Source: Marinitoga litoralis
GTDB taxonomy: Bacteria > Thermotogota > Thermotogae > Petrotogales > Petrotogaceae
Reading direction: 5' to 3'
Length of the DNA stretch: 48,223 nucleotides
Assembly: GCF_016908145.1 (NCBI RefSeq)
Contig: NZ_JAFBDI010000017.1
Location: forward strand, 1-48,223
Of the stretch, positions 26,248 to 34,560 are shown one piece after another. Every line of letters begins with the position of its first letter. Position 1 is the stretch's first letter. A program made the position numbers and the translations under genes. The notes under the pieces are model-generated. The model saw only the letters and a program-made list of their open reading frames with translations, was not told the DNA's origin and did not search any database.

Positions 26248-27453
26248 TTAGAACAAAATATCAATACCTAGTCTTATAAACGGAGAATTTGATTCTTCAA
26301 AGTTGCCTTCTATAGTGCTTTCAAACTTATATCCACCATTTAATGTAATTCCAAAATTATCGGTAATTAAAAATTCAAATCCTATATTTGGGCTTATACC
26401 TAATGCAATATTTGTAGCATATTCGGTATCATATTCTAAAGAAGAACTCATATATAAATCTACTCCTAATTGTGGCATTATAATACCAAAATCCTTCATA
26501 TAATACAACGAAAAGCCTGTAGAAAAGTTTGCTTTATTTCCAAAAATAAAATCAATAAACGTACCAAATCCAAATCCCTTATAATTATCACCTATAAAAT
26601 CCATTCTAAATATATAGTTATCATCCAACATATATCCTCCACTTAATACTAAATGAGCTCTTATTGGTGATAAATCAGGATTTTCAATTACTTTTAAATC
26701 TTCAGAAAGTTCAAACTTTGGTTTTACTAAAATTTCTAGTACCGCAGAATTTTGAGATAATTCTCTTACTATTAGTTTTCCATCTTTTTTTCTATATACA
26801 TCATCGTTTATCTTATACACTTTAGCAAATGAAAACATCATACCCTTATAAATTCCAACATTTCTTCCAGCATCTATTAATACCATATTATTTTCTATGT
26901 TTATTATATTTGCTGATATTAAAAACAATTTATTCATTCTATATACTAATGAACTTACTAAATAATCTATTGCTAAATCTTTAGCATTTTCTCTTGCTTC
27001 ATCTTCACTAATAAACTTTGTCACATTATAACTTCCATATGCATCAATTGTTTTTACTTCTAATATTTGGCTAGTTTCAACATCTATTAGTCTATATGCT
27101 CCTTCTATTTCATATTCATACCAAACATTATCTTCATCATCTGTTTTTCTTCTAGAATTTGCGTCAATAACTTCTACATATACTATGTAATCTGCAGCTA
27201 ATTGATTTAAATTAAAATCTTTTTTATTTGCTACCCCACTTAAAATTCTTTCAACTTCATTCATTACATTCAAATTTCTTTCAATTAGCCTATACTTACC
27301 CATTTCTATTATTCTTTCCTTTAACTTATGTTCAACCTTATTAGATATCATAGAATAACCTTTAGTATAAATTAACAAGGTTTTTCTACTGTCTTCTGAA
27401 AAAACTAATAGCGATACCAATACAAATAATAAAATTAATATTTTCTTTCCCAT
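26248..27453 (-). CDS. Secreted protein with CsgG/LpoB-like domain and C-terminal beta-barrel-like region
   Basis: About 401 residues from ATG 27453, chosen for the GGAGGGG site just upstream; a longer frame to 27489 lacks one. A signal peptide (about 1-19) is followed by a domain of about 150 residues like CsgG/LpoB/TolB-N proteins (KYRLIERNLNVMNEVERILSG, AADYIVYVEVIDAN, YRLIDVETSQILEVKTI), a middle beta domain (DAGRNVGIYKGMMFSFAKVY) as seen in FlgT-like proteins, then repeated amphipathic strands ending in FIRLGIDILF with a terminal Phe. The last feature suggests an outer-membrane barrel. Function not known. Confidence 0.7.
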   Translation of the reverse strand: MGKKILILLFVLVSLLVFSEDSRKTLLIYTKGYSMISNKVEHKLKERIIEMGKYRLIERNLNVMNEVERILSGVANKKDFNLNQLAADYIVYVEVIDANSRRKTDDEDNVWYEYEIEGAYRLIDVETSQILEVKTIDAYGSYNVTKFISEDEARENAKDLAIDYLVSSLVYRMNKLFLISANIINIENNMVLIDAGRNVGIYKGMMFSFAKVYKINDDVYRKKDGKLIVRELSQNSAVLEILVKPKFELSEDLKVIENPDLSPIRAHLVLSGGYMLDDNYIFRMDFIGDNYKGFGFGTFIDFIFGNKANFSTGFSLYYMKDFGIIMPQLGVDLYMSSSLEYDTEYATNIALGISPNIGFEFLITDNFGITLNGGYKFESTIEGNFEESNSPFIRLGIDILF

Positions 27454-27641
27454 AATTTCCCCTCCAATTTTAAGTCTTATGCTATTCACTATAATTATAC
27501 CAAATTTTTTATCATAATTCTCTTTTTATTTAATACTAGAATTATTTATAAAAATAATATTTAATATCTAATAATCCTATCACATTAGAACATATTAACA
27601 ATAATTAAATTTTTAATAATATTAAAAATATGATATGATAT

Positions 27642-27655
27642 CGGTAACGTTACCG
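27642..27655. promoter_or_regulatory. Perfect LacI-family operator CGGTAACGTTACCG
   Basis: A 14-base perfect palindrome with central CG, the classic shape of LacI/GalR-family operators, standing out in an A/T background. It lies directly after the candidate -10 region (TATGAT at 27629-27634) and 30 bases before the symporter ATG, so a bound repressor would block transcription. No LacI-type regulator gene is in the window. Confidence 0.75.
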
Positions 27656-27684
27656 GAAAGTATAAAGTTTGAGGGGGGAGATAA

Positions 27685-29043
27685 ATGGTAGAACGATTAC
27701 CTATGTGGAAAAAATGGATGTATGCTTTAGGGCAATTAGGATGGTCATTAGCTAGTTTTGCTATTGGAAATGCTCTTGTTTACTTTTTTATGCCACCTGA
27801 GGGTGTAAATATGCAACAATTTATTCCTAGAGGAACAGTTTTTCTTGGGTTAACCATTGTTGGTTTAGCATTAGGAGTTTCAAGATTATTTGATGCAATT
27901 ACCGATCCATTAGTTGCAACTTTATCCGATAGAAGTAATTTGAAATTAGGAAAAAGAAGAGGATTTTTAGCTATAAGTGTTTTACCTTTTGCTATATTTT
28001 CTTTTCTTCCTTTTTTACCACCATCAAATAATTATACATTAAATACAATTTGGTTATTTGGTACTGTTATTATTTTCTATTGGTTAATGACTATGTATGT
28101 TACTCCATTTTTTGCTTGGATGAGCGAACTTGGTCATGATCCGGATGAAAGATTGACTCTAAGTACTATGATATCTATTACTTGGGCTATTGGATATGTT
28201 TTGGGAACACAAATATATCTATTCCAATCTATACTAGAAAATGCAGGATTTGAACCAACTAAAGCCTTCCAAATAGTTGTTATTATATATGGAATTATAA
28301 GTTTTATCTTTATGTTATTACCTGTAATATTTATTGATGAAAAAAAATATTGTGAAGAAAGAACACTAAATGAAGGTAGTTTGGAATCTATAATTAATGC
28401 ATTTAAAGAAAAGAATTTCAAAATTTTTGTTCTACAAGATTTATTATATTGGTTTGGTTTAACTGGTATTAGTCTTGGTTTAGTATATTATGTTGTAATA
28501 CTATTAGGATTACCAAAAGAACAAGCATCACAAGTTCAATTAATTATGTTCTTACTTTCATTTATTTTTTATGTTCCAGTTAATTTTATCGCCAAAAAAA
28601 CTGGAAAAAAGAAATTATTAATGGCCGGATTTATTATATTTGCTATTAATTTTGCGTTTTTAGCATTCTTAGGGAAAGTCCCGTTATCTCCATATGTTCA
28701 AAGTTATATAGTTGCTATATTATCAGCTATTCCTTTAGCAATTTTTGGTATTTTACCAAACGCAATGATAGCAGATATAGCAGAAGCACATGGGAGAGAA
28801 ACTGGAAATTATAAAGCGGCAGTATTTTTCGGAGCAAGAACATTTATGCAAAAATTAGGTCAAACTATTGCAGGATTAGTATTTCCTTCAATTTTTATTT
28901 GGGGATCAGACCAAGTAAATGCGGTTGGTTTAAGAATAAGTTCTATAATATCTATGACGTTTATGATTTTAGGTTTTATATTATTAATATTATATAATGA
29001 AAAAAGAATATTGAAAATATTAAATGCAGAATCAAATATATAA
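27685..29043 (+). CDS. GPH-family (MelB-like) sugar:cation symporter
   Basis: 452 residues, about 12 transmembrane helices. The motif ITDPLVATLSDRSNLKLGKRRGF after helix 2 and a later GRETGNYKAAVFFGARTFMQKLGQT segment identify the glycoside-pentoside-hexuronide symporter family. It should import a glycoside or oligosaccharide with Na+ or H+. The ATG is preceded by a strong GAGGGGGGAG site. It is a single-gene unit under a LacI-type operator and is closed by the hairpin at 29042-29067. Substrate not predictable from sequence. Confidence 0.88.
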   Translation: MVERLPMWKKWMYALGQLGWSLASFAIGNALVYFFMPPEGVNMQQFIPRGTVFLGLTIVGLALGVSRLFDAITDPLVATLSDRSNLKLGKRRGFLAISVLPFAIFSFLPFLPPSNNYTLNTIWLFGTVIIFYWLMTMYVTPFFAWMSELGHDPDERLTLSTMISITWAIGYVLGTQIYLFQSILENAGFEPTKAFQIVVIIYGIISFIFMLLPVIFIDEKKYCEERTLNEGSLESIINAFKEKNFKIFVLQDLLYWFGLTGISLGLVYYVVILLGLPKEQASQVQLIMFLLSFIFYVPVNFIAKKTGKKKLLMAGFIIFAINFAFLAFLGKVPLSPYVQSYIVAILSAIPLAIFGILPNAMIADIAEAHGRETGNYKAAVFFGARTFMQKLGQTIAGLVFPSIFIWGSDQVNAVGLRISSIISMTFMILGFILLILYNEKRILKILNAESNI

Positions 29044-29067
29044 AGGGTTGGAACTTTCCAACCCTTT
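29042..29067. terminator. Bidirectional terminator between symporter and fliS
   Basis: AAAGGGTTGGAA and TTCCAACCCTTT face each other over a two-base centre (in practice a small loop). It starts inside the symporter stop codon region and ends 4 bases before the fliS stop. Confidence 0.85.
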
Positions 29068-29071
29068 ATTT

Positions 29072-29518
29072 TTATGTAGATATATCAAATCCTTTTCTTT
29101 CTGGTCCATTAACTTGTTGCTTAATCACATCGCCAGCTTGTTTCATTGCTTCACGCCATGCCTCTAATAGTGTATTTAATAATGATTTTACTTCTTCTAA
29201 TATTTCTACATTCTTATTCAAATTAGCTTCTAATAATCTTCTATACATGTATGCATATAATGATCTTAAATTTTTCGATATTTCTCCACCTTTTTCCATA
29301 TCAAGTGAAAGATTCAATTCCATAATTATATCTTCTACCCGTATTATTTGTGTATTAGCATCCGCAAATTTCTTTTCTTCAATATACTTTCTTGCTCTAT
29401 TTAATCTTTCTATTGAATTAAGATACAATAATTCTACAAGTTTTGCAGGACTAGCTGTCTTTACCATACTTTCTATATATTTATTATTAGCATTTTGAAA
29501 GTTATTTGGTTGATACAT
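29072..29518 (-). CDS. fliS: Flagellar export chaperone FliS
   Basis: 148 residues, all-helical. The N-terminal YQPNNFQNANNKYIESMVKTASPAKLVELLY and the later LRSLYAYMYRRLLEAN match FliS, the chaperone that keeps flagellin unfolded for export. Normal length for the family, with a slightly long C-terminal tail (from about 130). It lies 9 bases downstream of the 201-residue gene and has a GAGGTG ribosome-binding site. Flagellin and FliD genes are not in the window. Confidence 0.93.
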   Translation of the reverse strand: MYQPNNFQNANNKYIESMVKTASPAKLVELLYLNSIERLNRARKYIEEKKFADANTQIIRVEDIIMELNLSLDMEKGGEISKNLRSLYAYMYRRLLEANLNKNVEILEEVKSLLNTLLEAWREAMKQAGDVIKQQVNGPERKGFDIST

Positions 29519-29527
29519 TTAATCACC

Positions 29528-30133
29528 TCACTCAATTTCGTTAATAGCATTTTTAAAAGCATTTTTGAATATATTTAATATTTCAGAAAATTCATAATCT
29601 AAAATATCAGAAATTTCTATATTATCTGAAATATTTTGCGAATCTATAATTTTCTCTAATATCTCTTTTTGTCTATTCATTTCTTCTTCAGAAATAAATT
29701 CTTTATTTAATACTTTAGATGCTTGAGAAAGAATAGTATTCATTGCTTGTAATCCTTCAGCTAACGCTGCAATCATTTTATGCCCCTCATCACTATTTAA
29801 CATAACTTCTTTTGATATAGAACTTATTGAACTCTCTATTTTATCTATATATTGTTCTCCTTCTAATAATAACTTTTTAACTAAACCATATAAATCATCA
29901 AATACTAATTCTATTTCCTCTCCACCTTCAAAAAAAGCTCCTTTTATTTCATCATAATATTTCATTGGAATTTCTTTTCCATTTATTTTCATACCTGTAA
30001 GAACAGAATTCATTTTTTCTGTTTGAAAGAAATTAACCAATTCACTAAAACTTTTAAATTGTTCTTTCGAAAATTCTCTTTCAAAAAGCTGATTATCAGA
30101 TTCATAAGTAACCTTAACTTTAATTTTATCCAT
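29528..30133 (-). CDS. Unknown protein co-transcribed with fliS
   Basis: 201 residues, cytoplasmic. The N-terminal 75 residues look like a small beta-rich domain (KIKVKVTYESDNQLFEREFS) that ends in EEIELVFDD; the rest is strongly helical and acidic, with possible coiled coil (about 85-150). I do not recognise a family. The start has GGAGGTAAA. Its position directly before fliS suggests a flagellar role, for example as an export or assembly factor, but no motif proves it. Confidence 0.75.
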   Translation of the reverse strand: MDKIKVKVTYESDNQLFEREFSKEQFKSFSELVNFFQTEKMNSVLTGMKINGKEIPMKYYDEIKGAFFEGGEEIELVFDDLYGLVKKLLLEGEQYIDKIESSISSISKEVMLNSDEGHKMIAALAEGLQAMNTILSQASKVLNKEFISEEEMNRQKEILEKIIDSQNISDNIEISDILDYEFSEILNIFKNAFKNAINEIE

Positions 30134-30261
30134 TATATTTACCTCCTACAAATTTCATATCATATATCGTCTGATTTAATTATATCATTAATTCTAATAA
30201 AACCAAAGATAATGTGTAAAAAAAAATTAATCTTAACAACATGGTTTTGATAAAAAATATG

Positions 30262-30290
30262 TTGACTTTAAAGAAAAAAAAGATTATAAT
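30262..30290 (+). promoter_or_regulatory. Promoter of the XRE-speD-speE operon
   Basis: TTGACT (30262-30267), 17 bases, TATAAT (30285-30290). Start of transcription near 30297, about 150 bases before the first start codon. Confidence 0.8.
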
Positions 30291-30377
30291 AATAAACGTA
30301 TTGTTTATTTAACTGTTCATAAAAAATATAAAAACACTACTTTTTTAGTTGTTATTCTGCATTAAATGTTCTAAAAT

Positions 30378-30397
30378 ACCCTTAAAAAAGGGTTTTT
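30378..30397 (+). promoter_or_regulatory. Terminator-like hairpin in the spe operon leader
   Basis: ACCCTT (30378-30383), loop AAAA, AAGGGT (30388-30393), followed by TTTT. It lies about 80 bases into the leader and about 50 bases before the first gene. It could act as an attenuator or end a short RNA of about 100 bases. The stem is short, so its strength is uncertain. Confidence 0.45.
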
Positions 30398-30449
30398 AAA
30401 TGTTTATTAAAAAATACACAAAAGACACTTTAAAAATACAGGTGATATT

Positions 30450-30983
30450 ATGAAAATTGGCGAGAAGTTAAAAAAACTAAGACTTTCTCGAGGTTTAACT
30501 CAGGAGGAATTGGCTATAAGAGCTGATCTTACAAGAGGATTTATTTCTCAACTTGAAAGAGATTTAACTTCTCCAACTCTTGAAAGTTTAGAAATGATTT
30601 TAAGAGCATTAGGAACTAATTTAAAGGAATTTTTCTCTGATTTTGAAGAGAAAAAGATTATATATAAAAAATCTGATAGAGTACCTATGTATGATACTCC
30701 TGAAGGTGTAAAAGAAGAATTACTAATGACCGATACCGAAGTAAAAAAAATCGAACCTATGATAGTTGAATTAGAACCAATGGCTCAAACCGAAGAAGAA
30801 AATTATCACGAAGGTTCAGAATTTGGATATGTATTAGAAGGAAATATAGAACTTTGGTTAGATGATGTGAAACATAAAGCTAAAGCTGGTGATTCATTTT
30901 ATTTTAAATCAGACAAAATACACTACATAAAAAATGCTAGTAAAAAGAAAAAAGCAAAAATATTATGGATAGAAATTCAATAA
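30450..30983 (+). CDS. XRE-family regulator with cupin domain
   Basis: 177 residues. N-terminal helix-turn-helix (about 5-60; LRLSRGLTQEELAIRADLTRGFISQLERD), then a C-terminal cupin_2 beta-barrel (about 100-177; HEGSEFGYVLEGNIELWLD, AGDSFYFKSDKIHYIKN). This architecture is that of PuuR-like regulators, in which the cupin senses a small molecule. Being first in an operon with speD and speE, it is likely the polyamine-responsive regulator of that operon, probably acting on its own promoter. The ribosome-binding site is AGGTGAT. Confidence 0.9.
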   Translation: MKIGEKLKKLRLSRGLTQEELAIRADLTRGFISQLERDLTSPTLESLEMILRALGTNLKEFFSDFEEKKIIYKKSDRVPMYDTPEGVKEELLMTDTEVKKIEPMIVELEPMAQTEEENYHEGSEFGYVLEGNIELWLDDVKHKAKAGDSFYFKSDKIHYIKNASKKKKAKILWIEIQ

Positions 30984-31003
30984 TACCATGGGGAGGGTTG
31001 CAT

Positions 31004-31399
31004 ATGGCTAAATCATTAGGAAGACATATTATTGCTGAATTTTATGAATGCGACAAAGACATTTTAGACGATGTTGATAAAATTGAAGAATTAATGAAAA
31101 AAGCATCAATAGAATCAGGTGCAACTATTGTAACTTCAACTTTCCACAGATTTTTGCCCCATGGGGTAAGTGGAGCTGTAATTGTTTCTGAATCACATTT
31201 TGCTATACATACATGGCCAGAATATGGTTATGCTTCAGTAGATATTTATACTTGTGGCGATCATGTTGATCCATGGAAAAGTTTTGAATTCTTAAAAAAA
31301 GAATTTAATTCTCAAAGAGCACAAACAATAGAACATTTAAGAGGTATTTATGAAGAAATCGGAATAGATGAAAATTCCCCACATAAAGTGGAAGCTTAG
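31004..31399 (+). CDS. speD: S-adenosylmethionine decarboxylase proenzyme
   Basis: 131 residues from ATG 31004, supported by GGGAGGG; a longer frame from 30965 overlaps the regulator gene. The class 1B bacterial enzyme cleaves itself between E63 and S64 (VSESHFAIHTWPE), the serine becoming the pyruvoyl cofactor; H69 and C84 are the processing and catalytic residues. The spacing equals that of the Thermotoga maritima enzyme (S63, H68, C83). It makes decarboxylated SAM, the aminopropyl donor for spermidine synthase encoded 11 bases downstream. Confidence 0.97.
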   Translation: MAKSLGRHIIAEFYECDKDILDDVDKIEELMKKASIESGATIVTSTFHRFLPHGVSGAVIVSESHFAIHTWPEYGYASVDIYTCGDHVDPWKSFEFLKKEFNSQRAQTIEHLRGIYEEIGIDENSPHKVEA

Positions 31400-31410
31400 G
31401 AGGGAAAGAA

Positions 31411-32292
31411 ATGGATAATAAATTAGAAGCAGGAAGACACTTATTATACATGGAGTGGTATACAGGCGGCGATGTTGGATTATTCATGAAAATGAATAGA
31501 GTATTATTCTCAGGTCAAAGTGAATTTCAAAGAGTAGATGTTTTTGAAAACCCAGAATTAGGAAGAGTTTTTTCATTAGATGGAATAACTATGACAACAG
31601 AAGTAGATGAATTTATGTATCATGAAATGCTTACACATGTTCCTATGTTTATTCATCCAAACCCAAAAAGAGTATTAGTTATTGGTGGTGGTGATGGAGG
31701 AACAACTAGAGAAGTTTTAAAACACCCATCAGTTGAAGAAGTAATTTTATGTGAAATTGATCCATTAGTTATTGAAGCTGCTAGAAAATATTTACCAACA
31801 ACAAGTGTTGAATTTGATAATCCTAAATTAAAAATAGTTAATGAAAATGGTGCAGAATACATAAAACAATTTGAAAATTATTTTGATGTTATTATAATTG
31901 ATTCAACAGATCCTACAGCCGGAGAAGGTGGACATTTATTCACAGAAGATTTCTACAAATCTTGTTATAACGCTTTAACAGAAAATGGTGTATTCTCAGC
32001 TGAAACTGAAGATCCATTCTATGATAGAGCTTGGGTTGGAATTGCATATAACAGAATTAAAAATGTTTTCCCAGTTGCAAAAGTATACTTAGGCTTTATG
32101 ACAACATACCCATCTGGAATGTGGTCATATACATTTGCTTCAAAAGGTTTAGATCCTTTAAAAGACTTTGATCCAGAAAAAATAAGAAATTTCGAAAAGA
32201 AAAATACTTTAAAATATTATAACGAGGAAATTCACGTAGCAAGTTTTGCTCTTCCAAATTTCGTTAAAAAACTTATAGGTTTAGAAAAATAA
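31411..32292 (+). CDS. speE: Spermidine synthase (polyamine aminopropyltransferase)
   Basis: 293 residues. It transfers the aminopropyl group of decarboxylated SAM to putrescine or a related amine. Motif I GGGDGG lies at 92-97 and the catalytic DSTDP loop has D164 and D167. The approximately 295-residue length with an N-terminal extension (LEAGRHLLYMEWYTGGDVGLFMKMN) fits the thermophile type. Ribosome-binding site GGAGGG. Last gene of the operon; hairpin at 32296-32317 follows. Confidence 0.96.
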   Translation: MDNKLEAGRHLLYMEWYTGGDVGLFMKMNRVLFSGQSEFQRVDVFENPELGRVFSLDGITMTTEVDEFMYHEMLTHVPMFIHPNPKRVLVIGGGDGGTTREVLKHPSVEEVILCEIDPLVIEAARKYLPTTSVEFDNPKLKIVNENGAEYIKQFENYFDVIIIDSTDPTAGEGGHLFTEDFYKSCYNALTENGVFSAETEDPFYDRAWVGIAYNRIKNVFPVAKVYLGFMTTYPSGMWSYTFASKGLDPLKDFDPEKIRNFEKKNTLKYYNEEIHVASFALPNFVKKLIGLEK

Positions 32293-32295
32293 TAT

Positions 32296-32317
32296 ACCGG
32301 TGGGTTTTCCCGCCGGT
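32296..32317 (+). terminator. Hairpin after speE
   Basis: ACCGGTGGG, loop TTTT, CCCGCCGGT, then TTAATTTTT. A GC-rich stem with one G-T pair; the T tract is interrupted, so read-through into the radical SAM gene is possible. Confidence 0.7.
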
Positions 32318-32338
32318 TAATTTTTATAGAGGTGATCT

Positions 32339-33343
32339 ATGTCAAGAGAATATATTATTCCTATATTTATACCTCATGCGGGATGTAAAAAAATCTGCGT
32401 ATTTTGTAATGAATACTCTGCTACAGGAGTTAGATTGAAACCTAATACTGAAACTTTAGATATTATTTTTAATAAGTATATTGACTATTTTCCAAAAAAT
32501 ATAATTCCATACATTGCGTTTTACGGTTCAACTTTTACCGGAATGGATAGTGAATTAATGAAATTTTACTTAGACTGGTCACAAGACAAAGTAAATAAAG
32601 GGTTATCTAACGGCATTAGATTCTCAACTTCTCCTGAAGAAATATCTGAAGAAAAAATTATAATATTAAATAATTACAGTATAAATTTCATAGAAATAGG
32701 TATTCAATCATTTTTTAATGATATTCTTATTGCTTCAAACAGGCCACATGATATTAATGATGTTTGGAATGCTATAGAATTACTTGAAAAATACAATATA
32801 CCTTACGGAATTCATTTAATGACTGGATTACCTAATAGTTCATATAATAAAGATATTGATTCTGCATTAATAACAACATTAATAAAAGCAAAAAGCGTTA
32901 GAATACATCCAACTGTAATATTAAAAAATTCTACTTTAGAAACAATGTACAAAAACCATGAATTCATACCTGAAACATTAGATGAAGCTATAGAGAAGGT
33001 TGCAAAAATGACTATAATTATTGAATCTTCTAATAAAAAGGTTATTAGATTAGGTATCTGTCTATATGGTAAAGAAAAAGAAAACGTTGTAGCAGGTCCA
33101 TATCATGATTCTTTTGGAGACTTAGTAAGAACAAAAATAGCAGAATATATAATAAATAAATTTCCAAATTTAGTTGTACCAATGAATTTTAAATCTAATT
33201 TTATTGGTTTTAAAAAGAAAAATTTAGACATTCTAGAAAAGTCAAATATAACTTTCCACAATGAAAATTATTTTATATTAAACAATAATAAAATTGATTA
33301 TATAACGCTATTAAATCATCTTTTAAATGAGGAATTCTTTTGA
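32339..33343 (+). CDS. Radical SAM protein
   Basis: 334 residues. The 4Fe-4S/SAM motif is C16-x3-C20-x2-C23 (HAGCKKICVFCNEY). The next elements (YGSTFTGM, EIGIQSFFNDIL, HLMTGLPNSS) match the Elp3/coproporphyrinogen-oxidase-like branch of the superfamily. It ends soon after the radical SAM core and has no acetyltransferase domain. Product and substrate cannot be named; a role in tRNA or cofactor modification is a guess from the branch. Ribosome-binding site GAGGTGAT. Its last codons lie inside a terminator hairpin. Confidence 0.85.
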   Translation: MSREYIIPIFIPHAGCKKICVFCNEYSATGVRLKPNTETLDIIFNKYIDYFPKNIIPYIAFYGSTFTGMDSELMKFYLDWSQDKVNKGLSNGIRFSTSPEEISEEKIIILNNYSINFIEIGIQSFFNDILIASNRPHDINDVWNAIELLEKYNIPYGIHLMTGLPNSSYNKDIDSALITTLIKAKSVRIHPTVILKNSTLETMYKNHEFIPETLDEAIEKVAKMTIIIESSNKKVIRLGICLYGKEKENVVAGPYHDSFGDLVRTKIAEYIINKFPNLVVPMNFKSNFIGFKKKNLDILEKSNITFHNENYFILNNNKIDYITLLNHLLNEEFF

Positions 33344-33359
33344 ATTCCTCATTTTTTTT
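33327..33359 (+). terminator. Terminator overlapping the end of the radical SAM gene
   Basis: ATGAGGAATTC (33327-33337), loop TTTT, GAATTCCTCAT (33342-33352), then T7. The left arm encodes the last residues NEEF of the radical SAM protein and the stop codon lies in the loop and right arm. Confidence 0.9.
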
Positions 33360-33363
33360 AAGT

Positions 33364-33388
33364 ATTTTCTAAGAAAATAGTGTATAAT
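33364..33388 (+). promoter_or_regulatory. Promoter region of the alcohol dehydrogenase unit with inverted repeat
   Basis: TATAAT at 33383-33388 is preceded by ATTTTC-TAA-GAAAAT (33364-33378), an inverted repeat in the -35/-10 spacer where a regulator would bind. The -35 itself is poor. Confidence 0.45.
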
Positions 33389-33390
33389 AT

Positions 33391-33422
33391 AATTAATAAT
33401 ACTTACAATTAATAATATTTAC
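33391..33422 (+). repeat. Tandem 16-base direct repeat in the leader
   Basis: Two adjacent copies, AATTAATAATACTTAC (33391-33406) and AATTAATAATATTTAC (33407-33422), differ at one base. They fill the leader between the -10 and the ribosome-binding site GGAGGTG of the alcohol dehydrogenase gene. Confidence 0.7.
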
Positions 33423-33435
33423 TTGGAGGTGTGCT

Positions 33436-34527
33436 ATGTTATTTTACATGCCAACAAAATTATATTATGGTAAAGATATAATTTTTGATCATAAGGAAGA
33501 AATAATACTAGGCGAAAAAGCTATTATTGTTACTGGAAGGAATTCTGCAAAAATAACAGGTGCATTAGATGATGTAATAACTATTCTTAATGAATATAAT
33601 ATTTCATATATACATTACAATGAAATTGGAGAAAATCCTACATATGAAATGGTAATAAAAGGGAAAAATATAGCAATAGAGAATGAATGCGACTTTGTTA
33701 TAGCTATTGGTGGCGGAAGCCCAATGGATGCAGGAAAAGCTATTGCAGTATTAGCTGCTAATCCAGAATTAAACCCTGATGATTTGTTTGACATGAATAA
33801 TTATGATGTAGCTTTACCAATAGTTACAATCCCAACAACATCAGGAACAGGAAGCGAAGTTACTGAATATGCTGTATTAACTAAACCTAATGGAAGAAAG
33901 AGTGGATTTAAAAGTAATTTAATTTTTCCAGATGTGTCTTATTTAGATCCAAGATACATGGCTAAAATGAATAAAGAATTAACACTTACAACAGCAGTTG
34001 ATGCCTTATCTCATGCAGTTGAAGGAATACTTTCCAAAAAGGCCACAATTATGTCTGATATGCTTGCAAGGGAATCAATTTCTCTAATTCATGAATACTT
34101 ACCAAAATCTTTAAATGATTTAGAAAATTTGGAATATAGGGAAAAATTAGCTATTGCATCCTCTTTAGCAGGTATAGTTATAGCTCAAACAGGAACTATT
34201 TTACCTCATTCATTAGGATATAGAATTACTATTCACAAAGGAATCAGGCATGGACAAGCAACTGCTATTTTCCTTCCTTTTGTTGCCGAAGAAATTGATA
34301 AAGTAGCTCCAGAAAAAACAAAAATTTTAAAGGATATTTTCGGTTCATTAGATAATTTCTATTCATTCTTAAAAGAACTTGGTGTATATGACTTTAATAT
34401 CAATTTCAGTAATGAGGAATTGGATTTATTCTCACAAGAAGTTCTTAATTCCTCTCATGTTATTAATACTCCAGGTACATACGACAAAGAAAAAATACTT
34501 GAATTCTATAATAATTTAATTAAATAA
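33436..34527 (+). CDS. Iron-containing alcohol dehydrogenase
   Basis: 363 residues. NAD(P)-binding motif GGGSPMD (92-98) and metal ligands D189, H193 (DALSHAVE), H258 (LPHSLGY) and H272 (GIRHGQA) are all present. This is the group III, Fe2+-dependent ADH family, which reduces aldehydes to alcohols (or the reverse) in fermentation. Cytoplasmic. Starts the downstream series of closely spaced plus-strand genes; gap of 33 bases to the phosphatase gene. Exact substrate not known. Confidence 0.94.
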   Translation: MLFYMPTKLYYGKDIIFDHKEEIILGEKAIIVTGRNSAKITGALDDVITILNEYNISYIHYNEIGENPTYEMVIKGKNIAIENECDFVIAIGGGSPMDAGKAIAVLAANPELNPDDLFDMNNYDVALPIVTIPTTSGTGSEVTEYAVLTKPNGRKSGFKSNLIFPDVSYLDPRYMAKMNKELTLTTAVDALSHAVEGILSKKATIMSDMLARESISLIHEYLPKSLNDLENLEYREKLAIASSLAGIVIAQTGTILPHSLGYRITIHKGIRHGQATAIFLPFVAEEIDKVAPEKTKILKDIFGSLDNFYSFLKELGVYDFNINFSNEELDLFSQEVLNSSHVINTPGTYDKEKILEFYNNLIK

Positions 34528-34560
34528 TAATAATAATAATTTATATTTGGAGGTAATATT

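Larger units (their letters stand above)
30134..30449. other. 316-base intergenic region with divergent control signals
   Basis: Contains no credible gene. The left part carries the ribosome-binding site and A/T-rich promoter region of the fliS unit on the minus strand (a TATAAT-like element near 30182). The right part has a near-consensus plus-strand promoter at 30262-30290 followed by a leader of about 150 bases with a terminator-like hairpin at 30378-30397, leading to the XRE-speDE operon. Confidence 0.6.

Noticed and set aside
30366-30374. Two-codon reading frame ATG-TTC-TAA just before the hairpin in the spe leader
   Set aside because: No ribosome-binding site and such tiny frames are common by chance; kept only as a curiosity because polyamine genes in other organisms use upstream frames.
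33391-33422. Possible CRISPR-like repeat
   Set aside because: Only two directly adjacent copies with no spacer; a simple tandem duplication.
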